Shown here: positions 43,543 through 52,348 of the stretch, one piece after another | How positions within the stretch are numbered: position 1 is the stretch's first letter | Layout: every line of letters begins with the position of its first letter | Source of the DNA: JADGQM01 sp964441945 | GTDB taxonomy: Bacteria; Desulfobacterota; Syntrophobacteria; Syntrophobacterales; Syntrophobacteraceae | NCBI GenBank assembly: GCA_964441945.1 | Contig: CAYTWB010000015.1 | Location: 1 to 59,739 of the forward strand | Direction of reading: 5' to 3' | DNA length: 59,739 nt | Translations under genes and position numbers: made by a program | The notes under the pieces: generated by a model | Database searches by the model: none | What the model was told of the DNA's origin: nothing | Seen by the model: the letters and a program-made list of their open reading frames with translations, nothing else

Positions 43543-44442
43543 ATGCCGGATTTTGATTTGAAGCACTACCTGTTGGAGCGCAAACGGGTCGTCGATGAAG
43601 CTCTGGAAAAGTATGCGCCGGCTCCCGCAGGGCTGGAAAAGAGCGTATCGGAAGCCGCCCGGTACAGCCTTTTTGCCGGAGGGAAACGCCTTCGCCCCAT
43701 TCTTTGTCTCGCCGCGACCGAGGTGGTGGGCGGCTCTCAAGAGACCGCTCTGCCTGTCGCCTGTGCTCTTGAGATGATTCATACCTATTCGCTTATCCAT
43801 GATGATCTGCCGGCCATGGACAACGACGATTTTCGGCGAGGTCGCCCCACCAGTCACAAGGTGTTTGGGGAGGCCATGGCGATTCTGGCAGGCGATGCAC
43901 TCCTGACCGAAGCCTTCAGCCTCATTGCGGGCAATGCAGGGAATACCGAAGTACCGGCGGAGAGGCTTGTACGAGTCATCGCCACCATCGCGAACGCTTC
44001 AGGATACAAAGGGATGGTTGGCGGCCAGGTGATCGACCTGGAATCTGAAAGCCGAGAAGTGGATCTGGCCACCGTGGAGTACATGCATACCCGCAAAACC
44101 GGAGCGCTCATTTCCGCTTCTCTGGAGGCCGGGGCCATCCTGGGCGGAGCAACCGATCATCAGATTGGATTCCTGACCCGTTACGGACATCACCTGGGGC
44201 TGGCCTTCCAGATCACGGACGATCTTCTGGACGTGGAAGGAGACGCTCATACCATGGGCAAAACTCCCGGTTCGGATGCCGCAAAGAACAAGAAGACCTA
44301 TCCAGCGCTTTTGGGAATATCCCAAACCAGGGAAGCGGCAAAGACCCATGTACGGGAAGCTGTTGATGCCCTATCGATTTTCGACGACAAAGCAGGACCC
44401 CTGCGAGCCATCGCCCACTATCTTTTGGTGCGAAAAGCCTGA
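43543..44442 (+). CDS. ispA: Short-chain polyprenyl diphosphate synthase (IspA type)
   Basis: A 299-residue trans-prenyltransferase. The first aspartate-rich motif is in LIHDDLPAMDNDD with RRGRPT, the second in QITDDLLDVEG, and GGKRLRP and KTG are present. It condenses IPP with DMAPP or GPP to farnesyl or geranylgeranyl diphosphate, the precursors of undecaprenol and the quinone tail. The spacing fits FPP/GGPP synthase; chain length is not certain. ATG 43543 begins the conserved part; the ribosome site is weak. The adjacent dxs gene supports an isoprenoid operon. Confidence 0.9.
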   Translation: MPDFDLKHYLLERKRVVDEALEKYAPAPAGLEKSVSEAARYSLFAGGKRLRPILCLAATEVVGGSQETALPVACALEMIHTYSLIHDDLPAMDNDDFRRGRPTSHKVFGEAMAILAGDALLTEAFSLIAGNAGNTEVPAERLVRVIATIANASGYKGMVGGQVIDLESESREVDLATVEYMHTRKTGALISASLEAGAILGGATDHQIGFLTRYGHHLGLAFQITDDLLDVEGDAHTMGKTPGSDAAKNKKTYPALLGISQTREAAKTHVREAVDALSIFDDKAGPLRAIAHYLLVRKA

Positions 44443-44476
44443 AGGGACATTGAGCTGATAAAGCCGTCCCGACTGT

Positions 44477-46447
44477 ATGACAATCAGGAGAGATCAGACC
44501 TTGAATGAACAAGATGCCAAAACGCTTCTTTCTCAATTAGACACCCCTTCTCAGCTGAAACAGCTTTCTCTGGTCCAGTTGGCTCAGCTGGCCGAGGAAA
44601 TCCGGGACATGATCATCCGGAGTGTGGCCAAGAACGGAGGGCACCTGGCCCCCAGTCTGGGAGTCGTTGAGCTGACTCTCGCTCTGCATTATGTTTTCGA
44701 TGCCCCTTCCGACAAATTCATCTGGGACGTCGGCCATCAGGCTTATGCGCACAAGATCCTCACGGGCCGCCGCGCTCAGTTCCATACCCTGCGCCAGTTT
44801 GAGGGAATCAGTGGTTTTCCCAAGCGTTCGGAAAGCAAGTATGACGCTTTCGGGACCGGCCATTCGGCTACCTCTATTTCTGCTGCGCTGGGTATGACCG
44901 TGGGCAACTCGCTCAAAGGAAGTCCCCACCGGACCATCGCGGTCATCGGAGATGGAAGCATGACCGGGGGCATGGCTTTTGAAGCGCTGAACCATGCGGG
45001 AGACCTGGACAAAAACCTGATTGTCGTGTTGAATGATAACGAGATGTCCATCTCCCCCAACGTGGGCGCATTGTCTTCTTTTTTGAGCCGCAAGCTGTCC
45101 GGAAAAACACTCATGTATCTTCGCCACGAGCTCGAGAATTTCCTCAAGTCCGTTCCCGGGCTCGGTCCCAACATCCTGAACCTTCTGCGGCGCAGTGAGG
45201 ACATGCTGGTGGCTCTGGTCACTCCGGGCATGCTCTTTCAGGCCTTGGACTTTCACTACATCGGTCCGATCAAGGGGCACCGCATGGACCGTCTCATCAA
45301 CACCTTTCAGCAGGTGCGACATCTGAAAGGGCCGGTCCTCGTACACGTCCTGACCCAGAAAGGCAAAGGTTACCTGCCGGCGGAAAGCGATCCCGCCAGC
45401 TTCCACGGAGTGGGCCCCTTTGAGATCAATACGGGAAAGAGCTGCGGTCCCCCTGCCGGAACGCCGCGTGCTCCCTCTTATACCAAGGTGTTTGGGGATG
45501 CCATGCTGCGGCTGGCCGCCCAGGACCCAAAGATCATAGCCATCACCGCTGCAATGCCTCAAGGGACCGGCCTTGAACCCTTTTCCACCCGCTTCCCGGA
45601 CAGGTTCTTCGATGTCGGGATAGCCGAGCAGCATGCGGTCACCTTTGCAGCGGGCCTAGCAGTGGAAGGCTTCAAACCGGTCGTCGCGGTCTATTCGACG
45701 TTTATTCAGCGTGCCTACGATCAGATTGTCCATGATGTGTGTCTACAGAACCTGCCCGTGGTCTTCGCCATGGACCGGGCCGGCCTCGTAGGAGATGACG
45801 GTCCAACTCATCACGGCGCCTTCGACCTGTCGTTCCTCCGTCATATTCCGAACATGGTACTGATGGCCCCCAAGGATGAAAACGAGCTCCAACACATGCT
45901 GCAAACAGCGATCGATTATCCCGGCCCCGCGGCCATCCGCTATCCCCGCGGGAATGGGGCCGGTGCTGTTCTGGACGACGATTTTCACACTCTGCCCATC
46001 GGACGGGGTGAAGTTCTGCGGGAGGGTGAGGACATTCTACTCATCGCGATCGGATCTGCCGTTCAAGCAGCCATCGGGGCGGCCCAGCGCCTGGAACAGG
46101 AGGATATCCAGGCCACCGTGTTGAACGCCCGGTTCATCAAACCGCTCGATGAGGATTTGATACTCAAGTGGGCGAGGAGAACAGGCAGGATTATCACCAT
46201 TGAGGAGAACGTGCTGCAGGGCGGGTTTGGAAGCGCTCTCATGGAGATGTTCCAGGAAAACCACTTCTTCCCCAAGTCTATGATGCGCCTCGGTTTGCCG
46301 GATTCCTTCGTACCTCACGGCAGCCAGGTCATTCTCAGAAATCTTTCCGGCATTGACGCTGAAGGCATCGAGCTGGCGGCACACAGGCTATTGCAGACGG
46401 GCCATGGGCAACATCTTCGTGCGATTGGACAAACTGCTGGTCGATAA
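44477..46447 (+). CDS. dxs: 1-Deoxy-D-xylulose-5-phosphate synthase
   Basis: A 656-residue thiamine-diphosphate enzyme that makes DXP from pyruvate and glyceraldehyde 3-phosphate, the entry step of the MEP isoprenoid pathway. NGGHLAPSLGVVELTLALH, GTGHSATSISAALGM, the ThDP motif GDGSMTGGMAFEALN, the catalytic GIAEQHAVTFAAGLA and RAGLVGDDGPTHHG are all present. The N-terminus is about 15 residues longer than in many homologues, with a further ATG-like start not evident. It overlaps tlyA by 44 bases. Confidence 0.96.
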   Translation: MTIRRDQTLNEQDAKTLLSQLDTPSQLKQLSLVQLAQLAEEIRDMIIRSVAKNGGHLAPSLGVVELTLALHYVFDAPSDKFIWDVGHQAYAHKILTGRRAQFHTLRQFEGISGFPKRSESKYDAFGTGHSATSISAALGMTVGNSLKGSPHRTIAVIGDGSMTGGMAFEALNHAGDLDKNLIVVLNDNEMSISPNVGALSSFLSRKLSGKTLMYLRHELENFLKSVPGLGPNILNLLRRSEDMLVALVTPGMLFQALDFHYIGPIKGHRMDRLINTFQQVRHLKGPVLVHVLTQKGKGYLPAESDPASFHGVGPFEINTGKSCGPPAGTPRAPSYTKVFGDAMLRLAAQDPKIIAITAAMPQGTGLEPFSTRFPDRFFDVGIAEQHAVTFAAGLAVEGFKPVVAVYSTFIQRAYDQIVHDVCLQNLPVVFAMDRAGLVGDDGPTHHGAFDLSFLRHIPNMVLMAPKDENELQHMLQTAIDYPGPAAIRYPRGNGAGAVLDDDFHTLPIGRGEVLREGEDILLIAIGSAVQAAIGAAQRLEQEDIQATVLNARFIKPLDEDLILKWARRTGRIITIEENVLQGGFGSALMEMFQENHFFPKSMMRLGLPDSFVPHGSQVILRNLSGIDAEGIELAAHRLLQTGHGQHLRAIGQTAGR

Positions 46448-47207
46448 AGGACTGATCGGCAGCCGGGAGCGAGCTCAGGCACTGATACTCGCCGCCAGGG
46501 TGCTGGTTGACGGTCAGCGGGTCACCAAAGCGGGGCAGAGGGTTGCCACGGACAGCAATCTCCAACTGATCGGGCTGGACCACCCGTTCGTCAGCCGTGG
46601 AGGCATAAAACTCCAGCACGCCATCGAGACATTCTCGATCGATGTGAAGGGATTGGTGGCAATGGATGTCGGGGCGTCAACCGGAGGCTTTACGGACTGC
46701 CTGCTGCAAAATGGTGCACGGAAAGTCTACGCGATCGACGTCGGCTATGGTCAACTGGCATGGAAGCTCAGACAGGACCATCGAGTGGTGGTCCTGGAAC
46801 GGCAGAATATCCGGCATCTATCGAAAGAGCGAATCCGGGGACCCGTTCAGATCGCCACGGTCGACACCTCCTTTATTTCTCTCAAGCTTGTGATTCCGGC
46901 TGTGAAACAATTTTTCGAATACGGCGATGATTCAGAACTCCCGCCTGAAGGCTCTTCCCTCTTCAAGGCGAAGCTCATTGCCCTGATCAAACCGCAGTTC
47001 GAAGCAGGCAGGGCATATGTTGGAAAGAATGGTGTCGTCCGTGATGAGAAGGTCCATCAGGCCGTTTGCGACTCCATTTCGGAATTCTGCCTCTCTTCAG
47101 GCTTTCAAGTCGAAGGCGTCATCCCCTCGCCCGTTCTTGGTCCCAAAGGCAACCGTGAGTTTCTTCTGGTTGCTGCGCACGAGCGACCCTGTACGGTCAA
47201 CGGATAG
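46404..47207 (+). CDS. tlyA: TlyA family rRNA methyltransferase
   Basis: A 267-residue protein with an S4 RNA-binding domain (RLDKLLVDKGLIGSRERA, ARVLVDGQRV) and an FtsJ-like methyltransferase domain (MDVGASTGGFTDCLLQNGA, AIDVGYGQL, TVDTSFISL, LIKPQFEAG). TlyA 2'-O-methylates rRNA cytidines. I use ATG 46404 at the conserved N-terminus, inside the end of dxs, which suggests coupled translation. The dxs-tlyA order is widespread. Confidence 0.92.
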   Translation: MGNIFVRLDKLLVDKGLIGSRERAQALILAARVLVDGQRVTKAGQRVATDSNLQLIGLDHPFVSRGGIKLQHAIETFSIDVKGLVAMDVGASTGGFTDCLLQNGARKVYAIDVGYGQLAWKLRQDHRVVVLERQNIRHLSKERIRGPVQIATVDTSFISLKLVIPAVKQFFEYGDDSELPPEGSSLFKAKLIALIKPQFEAGRAYVGKNGVVRDEKVHQAVCDSISEFCLSSGFQVEGVIPSPVLGPKGNREFLLVAAHERPCTVNG

Positions 47208-47216
47208 CATTCTCCG

Positions 47217-47687
47217 ATGCGGATTCATCTCGTTTTCGTCGGAAAAACCGCTTTTGCCGATTTGGATACAGGCATCAGCCGTTATCTTGACCGGGTTCGC
47301 TTCCACGTTCCGGTACAGATGCACGTCGTCAAAGCCGGCAAGATCTCTCCCAAAAGCACGGAAGAGGTGATCAAAGATGAGGAGGCGGAACGTATACTGA
47401 AGCTGCTGGGGAAAGATGACTGTCTGGTGATTTGGGACCAGCAGGGAACGGACATGGATTCGTTGGGATTTGCCCGTTTTCTGGAAGGACTCAGGAATAG
47501 AGGGACATCCCACGTGTGGATGGTGGTTGGCGGGCCACTGGGGATTTCCCAAAAGCTTTTGAAACGCGCCGACTCTGTATTGTCTCTTTCAAGAATGACT
47601 TTCCCCCACGACCTGGCCCGCCTGATGGTCGCGGAGCAACTTTACAGGGCTTTCACCATTCTGAAAGGAGGACCCTATCACAAATGA
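47217..47687 (+). CDS. rlmH: 23S rRNA (pseudouridine1915-N3)-methyltransferase RlmH
   Basis: A 156-residue SPOUT-class methyltransferase that methylates pseudouridine 1915 of 23S rRNA. The knot region is visible (VVGGPLGIS), and the C-terminus LSLSRMTFPHDLARLM, EQLYRAFTILKGGPYHK is characteristic. It begins nine bases after tlyA and ends the xseA-to-rlmH operon. The nearby GAGCG/CGCTC hairpin lacks a T-run and is not a convincing terminator. Confidence 0.95.
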   Translation: MRIHLVFVGKTAFADLDTGISRYLDRVRFHVPVQMHVVKAGKISPKSTEEVIKDEEAERILKLLGKDDCLVIWDQQGTDMDSLGFARFLEGLRNRGTSHVWMVVGGPLGISQKLLKRADSVLSLSRMTFPHDLARLMVAEQLYRAFTILKGGPYHK

Positions 47688-47710
47688 GATAAACCAGAGC
47701 GACCGCTCCG

Positions 47711-47929
47711 TCAGACAGCAACCACTTCGGTAATAGCCGGTACTTCCTGTTTGATAACTCGCTCAATTCCCGACTTCAAGGTCATTTGACTCATAGGGCA
47801 GCCATGGCAGGCACCCGTCAAACGCACCTTCACGACCGAACCTACCACGTCCACCAACTCCACGCTGCCGCCGTCACGCTCCAGCATGGGCCTGATTTTT
47901 CCCAGTGCTTTCTCAACCTGTTCTCGCAT
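47711..47929 (-). CDS. NifU C-terminal (Nfu-type) iron-sulfur protein
   Basis: A 72-residue single Nfu domain (VEKALGKIRPMLERDGGSVELVDV, then LTGACHGCPMSQMTLKSGIE) with the CxxC motif that holds a bridging Fe-S cluster between two subunits. It delivers clusters to target proteins. An AGGAGG ribosome site precedes ATG 47929. It is convergent with rlmH and divergent from hpt. Confidence 0.9.
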   Translation of the reverse strand: MREQVEKALGKIRPMLERDGGSVELVDVVGSVVKVRLTGACHGCPMSQMTLKSGIERVIKQEVPAITEVVAV

Positions 47930-48178
47930 TCCCGTTTCCTCCTGAGGATAAGATGTAGGACTGATATAATGAGTTACGGATGCAAAAGCAATGAAAAGGT
48001 GAAAAAGGCCATCAGAAAACCGTGCAGTGCGGCTTCCTCCAGCTTTCAGGGTTGCGTATCAGCCGGAAGATTAGTAGTTTTGGATAGTTGCGCAGAAATC
48101 CCATTGATTTTTCCAGGCATTTTCCTTACGATGCAAGAGTCTTGGCGCGTTTGAACCGTTTTGCAGGAGGCAAGCCCC

Positions 48179-48709
48179 ATGAAGCGCTACCGATTGGTCC
48201 CACGTATTTCAGCGGAGGAATTGGAGAAACAGGTCAATGACCTGGCAGCACGCATAAACCGGGATTATGAAGGGCAGAGTCTCGTCGTCGTTGGAGTCCT
48301 GAATGGGGCGTGCATCTTCCTCAGTGATCTTGTCCGTCGCCTGTCGGTGCCGGTCCAGATCGATTTTGTACGCCTGGCCAGCTACGGCAAGGGTTCCCGG
48401 ACAAGCGGCACAATAAAGATCACCAAGGATGTCGAACTGCCGATTGAGGGTCGGAATGTGCTCATCGTAGAGGACATTGTCGATACCGGCACGACTCTGG
48501 TTTGGTTCCTTGAGTATTTACGGCAGCGCCGTCCTGAATCGGTGAAGATCTGTGCACTGGTCGATAAATCGGAGAGGCGTGAAGTCGAAGTACCGCTTGA
48601 CTATGTCGGAATTCATGTGGATAAAGGTTTTCTTGTCGGATATGGTCTCGATTTTGCCGAGAAACACCGTAATCTGCCGGGGATTTGCGAAGTCGAATTC
48701 CTCGAGTAG
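48179..48709 (+). CDS. hpt: Hypoxanthine phosphoribosyltransferase
   Basis: A 176-residue purine salvage enzyme converting hypoxanthine (and usually guanine) with PRPP to the nucleotide. The PRPP motif LIVEDIVDTGTTL and the segments VGVLNGACIFLSDL, SYGKGSRTSG and DYVGIHVDKGFLVGYGLDFAEKHRNLP are typical. ATG 48179 has AGGAGG eight bases upstream; the frame opened at 48161 lies over the ribosome site itself. Confidence 0.94.
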   Translation: MKRYRLVPRISAEELEKQVNDLAARINRDYEGQSLVVVGVLNGACIFLSDLVRRLSVPVQIDFVRLASYGKGSRTSGTIKITKDVELPIEGRNVLIVEDIVDTGTTLVWFLEYLRQRRPESVKICALVDKSERREVEVPLDYVGIHVDKGFLVGYGLDFAEKHRNLPGICEVEFLE

Positions 48710-48749
48710 CCTACCATCACCGTCGATTTGCCTGGGGGATTAGCAGTCC

Positions 48750-49520
48750 ATGGTTGTCACCTGTGAATTTTGCAACACGAAGTTCCGTATCGATCCAGAT
48801 CGACTCAGGAAACCGAGGAGCAAGGTAAGATGTTCTGTTTGCAGGCACGTTTTCGTGGTAACTCAGCAGGAAGAGGAAGTCCTGGAGATTGACCTCGAGG
48901 AGGACCTGGAACTTCCTGCACGAGTCTCCCTCGAGTCCTCGGACTCCCCCATCCCGACTCCCCCTCAGGGTCCGGGTCCTTCTTCTGCCAGGGCACAGGA
49001 GAGTTCCCGTGGCAAACGATTGCTCATCTGGCTGGCTGTGGTTCTCGCCCTGGCTGCGGGAGTGCTGGGGATCAGCAGCTATCTGACGTCGCGCTCTCCA
49101 GATACGGCTGACCAAGGGATCCCCCAAACACCGTCGATCAAAGTCCTGGATACGACTCAGGCCTTCTTCCTCGAAAACGCCCACGCCGGCCAGATCTTTG
49201 TGATAGAGGGTGAGGTGGAGAACCAGTCAACAAAGCCCGTCAGCTTCATTCTGGTTGAAGGCAAACTCTTCAATACGACCAATCGTGTGGCGATCACCCA
49301 GCGGTGTTACGTCGGTAATACCATGACCCGAGATGAGCTGAGCCGTCTCAACATCACGGAAATCCAGAATCACATGATGAACCGCGAGGGAAAGAGCCTA
49401 TCGAATGTCAAGATACCCCCTGCAAAGCGAGTCCCCTTCATGTTGGTCTTTCACAATTTGCCGGAGCTGAAGGCTTTGAGTGATTACAGCGTGGAAATGA
49501 TCAGCTCCAAATTTGACTGA
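48750..49520 (+). CDS. Zinc-ribbon plus DUF3426 membrane protein
   Basis: A 256-residue protein starting with an MJ0042-type zinc ribbon (CEFC at residues 5-8, CSVC at 28-31). Next come an acidic and proline-rich linker, one membrane helix at about 90-110 (LLIWLAVVLALAAGVLGIS), and an extracytoplasmic DUF3426 domain (VIEGEVENQSTKPVSFILVEGKL). The function of this common deltaproteobacterial architecture is unknown. It follows hpt by 40 bases. The 223 bases before serS contain a promoter. Confidence 0.8.
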   Translation: MVVTCEFCNTKFRIDPDRLRKPRSKVRCSVCRHVFVVTQQEEEVLEIDLEEDLELPARVSLESSDSPIPTPPQGPGPSSARAQESSRGKRLLIWLAVVLALAAGVLGISSYLTSRSPDTADQGIPQTPSIKVLDTTQAFFLENAHAGQIFVIEGEVENQSTKPVSFILVEGKLFNTTNRVAITQRCYVGNTMTRDELSRLNITEIQNHMMNREGKSLSNVKIPPAKRVPFMLVFHNLPELKALSDYSVEMISSKFD

Positions 49521-49637
49521 GGCGCTCACCGGACCGGATCGCTGCTTTCTGCCGCTCTGTCGGAGGATCGGCGGGGGGGTAGACAAAGGGTGGTTCTTCC
49601 CTCGTTGCATGCCAACCTATTGAAGTGACAAAAGGAA

Positions 49638-49666
49638 TTGACAACCGCTCGGGTTTGGTGCTACAA
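49638..49666 (+). promoter_or_regulatory. Candidate sigma70 promoter for serS
   Basis: TTGACA (49638-49643) is followed after 18 bases by TACAAG (49662-49667), four of six matches to the -10. It would give a leader of about 70 bases before the serS start at 49744. It lies in the only gap long enough to hold a promoter for serS. Confidence 0.5.
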
Positions 49667-49743
49667 GCCGATGGTCTCAACTTCTTGAAAGCATTAGATA
49701 AGCAAATGTTGCACAGAACTTTCAAAGAACAGGTATGACTTGA

Positions 49744-51057
49744 ATGCTGGATCTCAAGTTTGTTCGTGATAATCCGGAGCGTGTTGCTCAAATGCTGCGG
49801 GACCGCCAGCTGGACCTCGATCTGACACCCATACTGGAACTGGATGAGGAAAGGCGACGGATCCTCCGAGAAGTTGAAGAGCTCAAGCGGCTCCGAAACG
49901 TGGCATCCGACGATATTGCCCGAATCATGAAGACTCAGGGTGATGCCTCCCAACGCATTGAAGAGATGCGCGAAGTCTCTCAGCAGATCAAGGCGCTTGA
50001 TCAGGAACTGACGGTAATCCAGGAGAAATTTGAGGAATTTTTGCTGCTGATCCCCAATATGCCTCACGACTCTGTGGTAGCCGGGCGGGATGAAAGGGAT
50101 AATCCCGTAGTCAAGGTGTGGGGAAAACCGACTGAATTCGATTTCGAACCGAAACCCCACTGGGATATAGCGGAATCCCTGGGAATCCTGGACTTCGAGC
50201 GGGCCGCAAGAATGACTGGGGCCCGCTTTGCTCTCTATTGGGGAACAGGCGCTGCACTGGAGCGCGCTCTGATCAGCTTCATGCTGGACCTTCACACACG
50301 TCTGCATGGTTACCTGGAGGTGCTTCCCCCTTTTGTCGTCAATTCCACCAGCCTGAGGGGCACCGGACAGCTTCCCAAATTCAAGCAGGACCTCTTCAAG
50401 CTGGAGGATACCGATTACTATCTGGTGCCGACCGCTGAAGTCCCGGTGACCAACATCCATATGAACGAAGTACTGGAAGAGAGCGATCTTCCGAAATACT
50501 ATACGGCCTATACCCCCTGCTTCCGCTCGGAAGCGGGCTCACACGGGAAGGACACTCGAGGGCTGATCCGGCAACATCAATTCAACAAGGTCGAACTGGT
50601 CAAACTGGTTGAACCTCAAACGTCGTACGCAGAATTGGAAAGCCTTCTTTCCAATGCAGAAACGATTTTGCAGGAATTGGACCTTCCCTACCGGGTGGTG
50701 TCTCTGTGCACGGGGGACTTGGGCTTTTCCGCTGCTAAGACCTACGATATCGAGGTCTGGCTTCCGGGACAAAATACCTATCGGGAGATCTCTTCCTGCA
50801 GCAACTTTGAGGATTTTCAGGCCAGGCGCGCCAATGTCCGTTTTCGGCGCAAGGGTCGATCAAAAACCGAGTTCGTACACACCTTGAATGGGTCCGGGTT
50901 GGCCGTGGGGCGGACACTCGTGGCCATTCTGGAGAACTATCAGCAAGATGATGGGACCGTTGTTGTTCCGGAGATCTTGCGTCCCTACCTGGGGAATGTG
51001 GAGAGGATCACGAGTCGTCACTACGTCTACCAAACAGACAAGGAGCTTCAGGCATGA
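49744..51057 (+). CDS. serS: Seryl-tRNA synthetase
   Basis: A 437-residue class II synthetase that charges tRNA-Ser. The N-terminal coiled-coil arm (about 25-105) binds the long variable arm of the tRNA. The catalytic domain shows RGTGQLPKFKQDLFKL, TAEVPVTNIHMNEVL, YYTAYTPCFRSEAGSHGKDT (motif 2), EISSCSNFEDFQARR and the motif 3 stretch NGSGLAVGRTLVAILENYQ. An ATGA overlap couples it to the HU/IHF gene. Confidence 0.96.
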   Translation: MLDLKFVRDNPERVAQMLRDRQLDLDLTPILELDEERRRILREVEELKRLRNVASDDIARIMKTQGDASQRIEEMREVSQQIKALDQELTVIQEKFEEFLLLIPNMPHDSVVAGRDERDNPVVKVWGKPTEFDFEPKPHWDIAESLGILDFERAARMTGARFALYWGTGAALERALISFMLDLHTRLHGYLEVLPPFVVNSTSLRGTGQLPKFKQDLFKLEDTDYYLVPTAEVPVTNIHMNEVLEESDLPKYYTAYTPCFRSEAGSHGKDTRGLIRQHQFNKVELVKLVEPQTSYAELESLLSNAETILQELDLPYRVVSLCTGDLGFSAAKTYDIEVWLPGQNTYREISSCSNFEDFQARRANVRFRRKGRSKTEFVHTLNGSGLAVGRTLVAILENYQQDDGTVVVPEILRPYLGNVERITSRHYVYQTDKELQA

Positions 51058-51356
51058 CGAAGAGCGAGCTCATCGAAGCACTGGCAAAAGCAGAGGGCAT
51101 TACCCTCAAGACTGCCGAGATTGCAGTCAACGTTGCTTTTGAGAGCATGGAACAGGCGCTGATCAGATCAGACCGTCTGGAAATACGGGGTTTTGGAAGC
51201 TTCAAGGTAAAGAACTACGACGGTTATCGGGGGAGAAACCCTAAGACCGGGGATATGATCGAGGTGGAATCAAAAAAGCTCCCCTTCTTCAAGGTCGGCA
51301 AGGAACTGAAAGAAAGAGTGAATGCCACGGACCCCAGCGACGAGGAGAAAGAATAG
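51054..51356 (+). CDS. HU/IHF family DNA-binding protein
   Basis: A 100-residue histone-like protein: MTKSELIEALAKAEGITLKTAE, the beta-arm with RGFGSFKVKNYDGYRGRNPKTG, and LPFFKVGKELKERVN. The C-terminal pattern is closer to IHF than to plain HU, but the subunit type cannot be fixed. It bends DNA in the nucleoid. Its ATG lies in the serS stop. It is convergent with the small membrane protein gene. Confidence 0.9.
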   Translation: MTKSELIEALAKAEGITLKTAEIAVNVAFESMEQALIRSDRLEIRGFGSFKVKNYDGYRGRNPKTGDMIEVESKKLPFFKVGKELKERVNATDPSDEEKE

Positions 51357-51389
51357 TCAGACCTGCCGGCACCTCCCACGACTCCTAAG

Positions 51390-51731
51390 TCAGTCCGATC
51401 GCACAAACAGAAGATAGAGGTTTAAGCCGCCAAGGATCACAGACCCACCAATGAACTTGAGGAGGTTCTCGAGCGGGATGGTTTCTCCTGCCGACGGCAA
51501 GGTGGTTTGGACCAGATATAAGAAAGCCACCAGGGAAAAGATCAGGACCAGTGTCTTAAACCGCTTCTTGACCACCATGTATCCAACAGACGACAATCCA
51601 ATCAGCCATACATAAGGGTTTGCAAGTACGTCTTCCCATTTTAGATTGTGAACGAGCTCAGAGATTTTGTGAGAATCATACGTAGCCAGAAAATTGATGA
51701 ACGCTTCCCAAAGCTTTTTCAACTGTTCCAC
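51390..51731 (-). CDS. Conserved hypothetical membrane protein
   Basis: A 113-residue protein that I cannot assign to a named family. The first 40 residues are soluble and helical; three hydrophobic segments follow (about 40-52, 60-80 and 90-110). The start is GTG 51731, five bases after the acylphosphatase stop, with AAGG upstream, so the two genes are probably cotranscribed. Confidence 0.65.
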   Translation of the reverse strand: MEQLKKLWEAFINFLATYDSHKISELVHNLKWEDVLANPYVWLIGLSSVGYMVVKKRFKTLVLIFSLVAFLYLVQTTLPSAGETIPLENLLKFIGGSVILGGLNLYLLFVRSD

Positions 51732-51736
51732 GGCTG

Positions 51737-52021
51737 TTACCTTCCGTAAGTCACTTCAAAGCGATCGAAGGTCCCTTCATAGACCTCTTCTTTGACTTCC
51801 ACGTGGTCAACAGAACCATAGGGGCTGCCCTGACGGCACCACGCTATCATGCGCTCAATCGCCGCCGCATCCCCCTCGAATACCGCCTCCACACTCCTGT
51901 CCCTCATATTCATCACCCAACCGGTGACCCCTTCCTTGACCGCAGCATCCCGCGTGAATGCTCGAAAGCAGACCCCCTGCACCATCCCTCTTATCCGCAC
52001 ACGAACACGTCTTTTTTCCAT
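51737..52021 (-). CDS. acyP: Acylphosphatase
   Basis: A 94-residue enzyme that hydrolyses carboxyl-phosphate anhydrides such as acetyl or carbamoyl phosphate. The signature is present: GMVQGVCFRAFT with the phosphate-binding Arg, and GWVMNMRDRSVEAVFEG with the catalytic Asn. ATG 52021 with GAGG before it begins the domain. The frame is open to 52150 but that upstream part shows no family similarity. Confidence 0.92.
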   Translation of the reverse strand: MEKRRVRVRIRGMVQGVCFRAFTRDAAVKEGVTGWVMNMRDRSVEAVFEGDAAAIERMIAWCRQGSPYGSVDHVEVKEEVYEGTFDRFEVTYGR

Positions 52022-52129
52022 GCTTGCCTCTGCTGGTTCAACCCCGTGCAGGGTTTCTGGTTCTCGGCCCGTCGATCCGTCCGCCAAAATCCCCAGGATG
52101 ATGGAGAATGAACCAAGCACAGCGCTGCA

Positions 52130-52251
52130 CAATAGAGTGACCATTGCCACAAGTCGTCATTCCGGCATGTTTCTAGCCGGAATCCAGAAACGCTTCCTGG
52201 ATACCGGCCTTCGCCGGTATGACGAACGGCAACCCGGACACTTATTTCTGT
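52130..52251. repeat. Palindromic intergenic repeat, same long family as 32873-32997
   Basis: Full-length relative of the element at 32873, in opposite orientation. Shared parts are CAATAGAGTGACC (52130-52142), AAGTCGTCATTCCGG, CTTCCTGGATACCGGCC, CCGGTATGACGAA and CGGACACT. The core is 52155-52224. It lies between the acylphosphatase and ligA. No clear target duplication was found. Confidence 0.78.
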
Positions 52252-52348
52252 GACGCTGTACTGAGCATGACCACAGCCGTCATCCACACGATCACACCAT
52301 CGAGTGTCCCATGGCCCGCTCTTCAACGGGGTTCAATCAGTGGCCCGC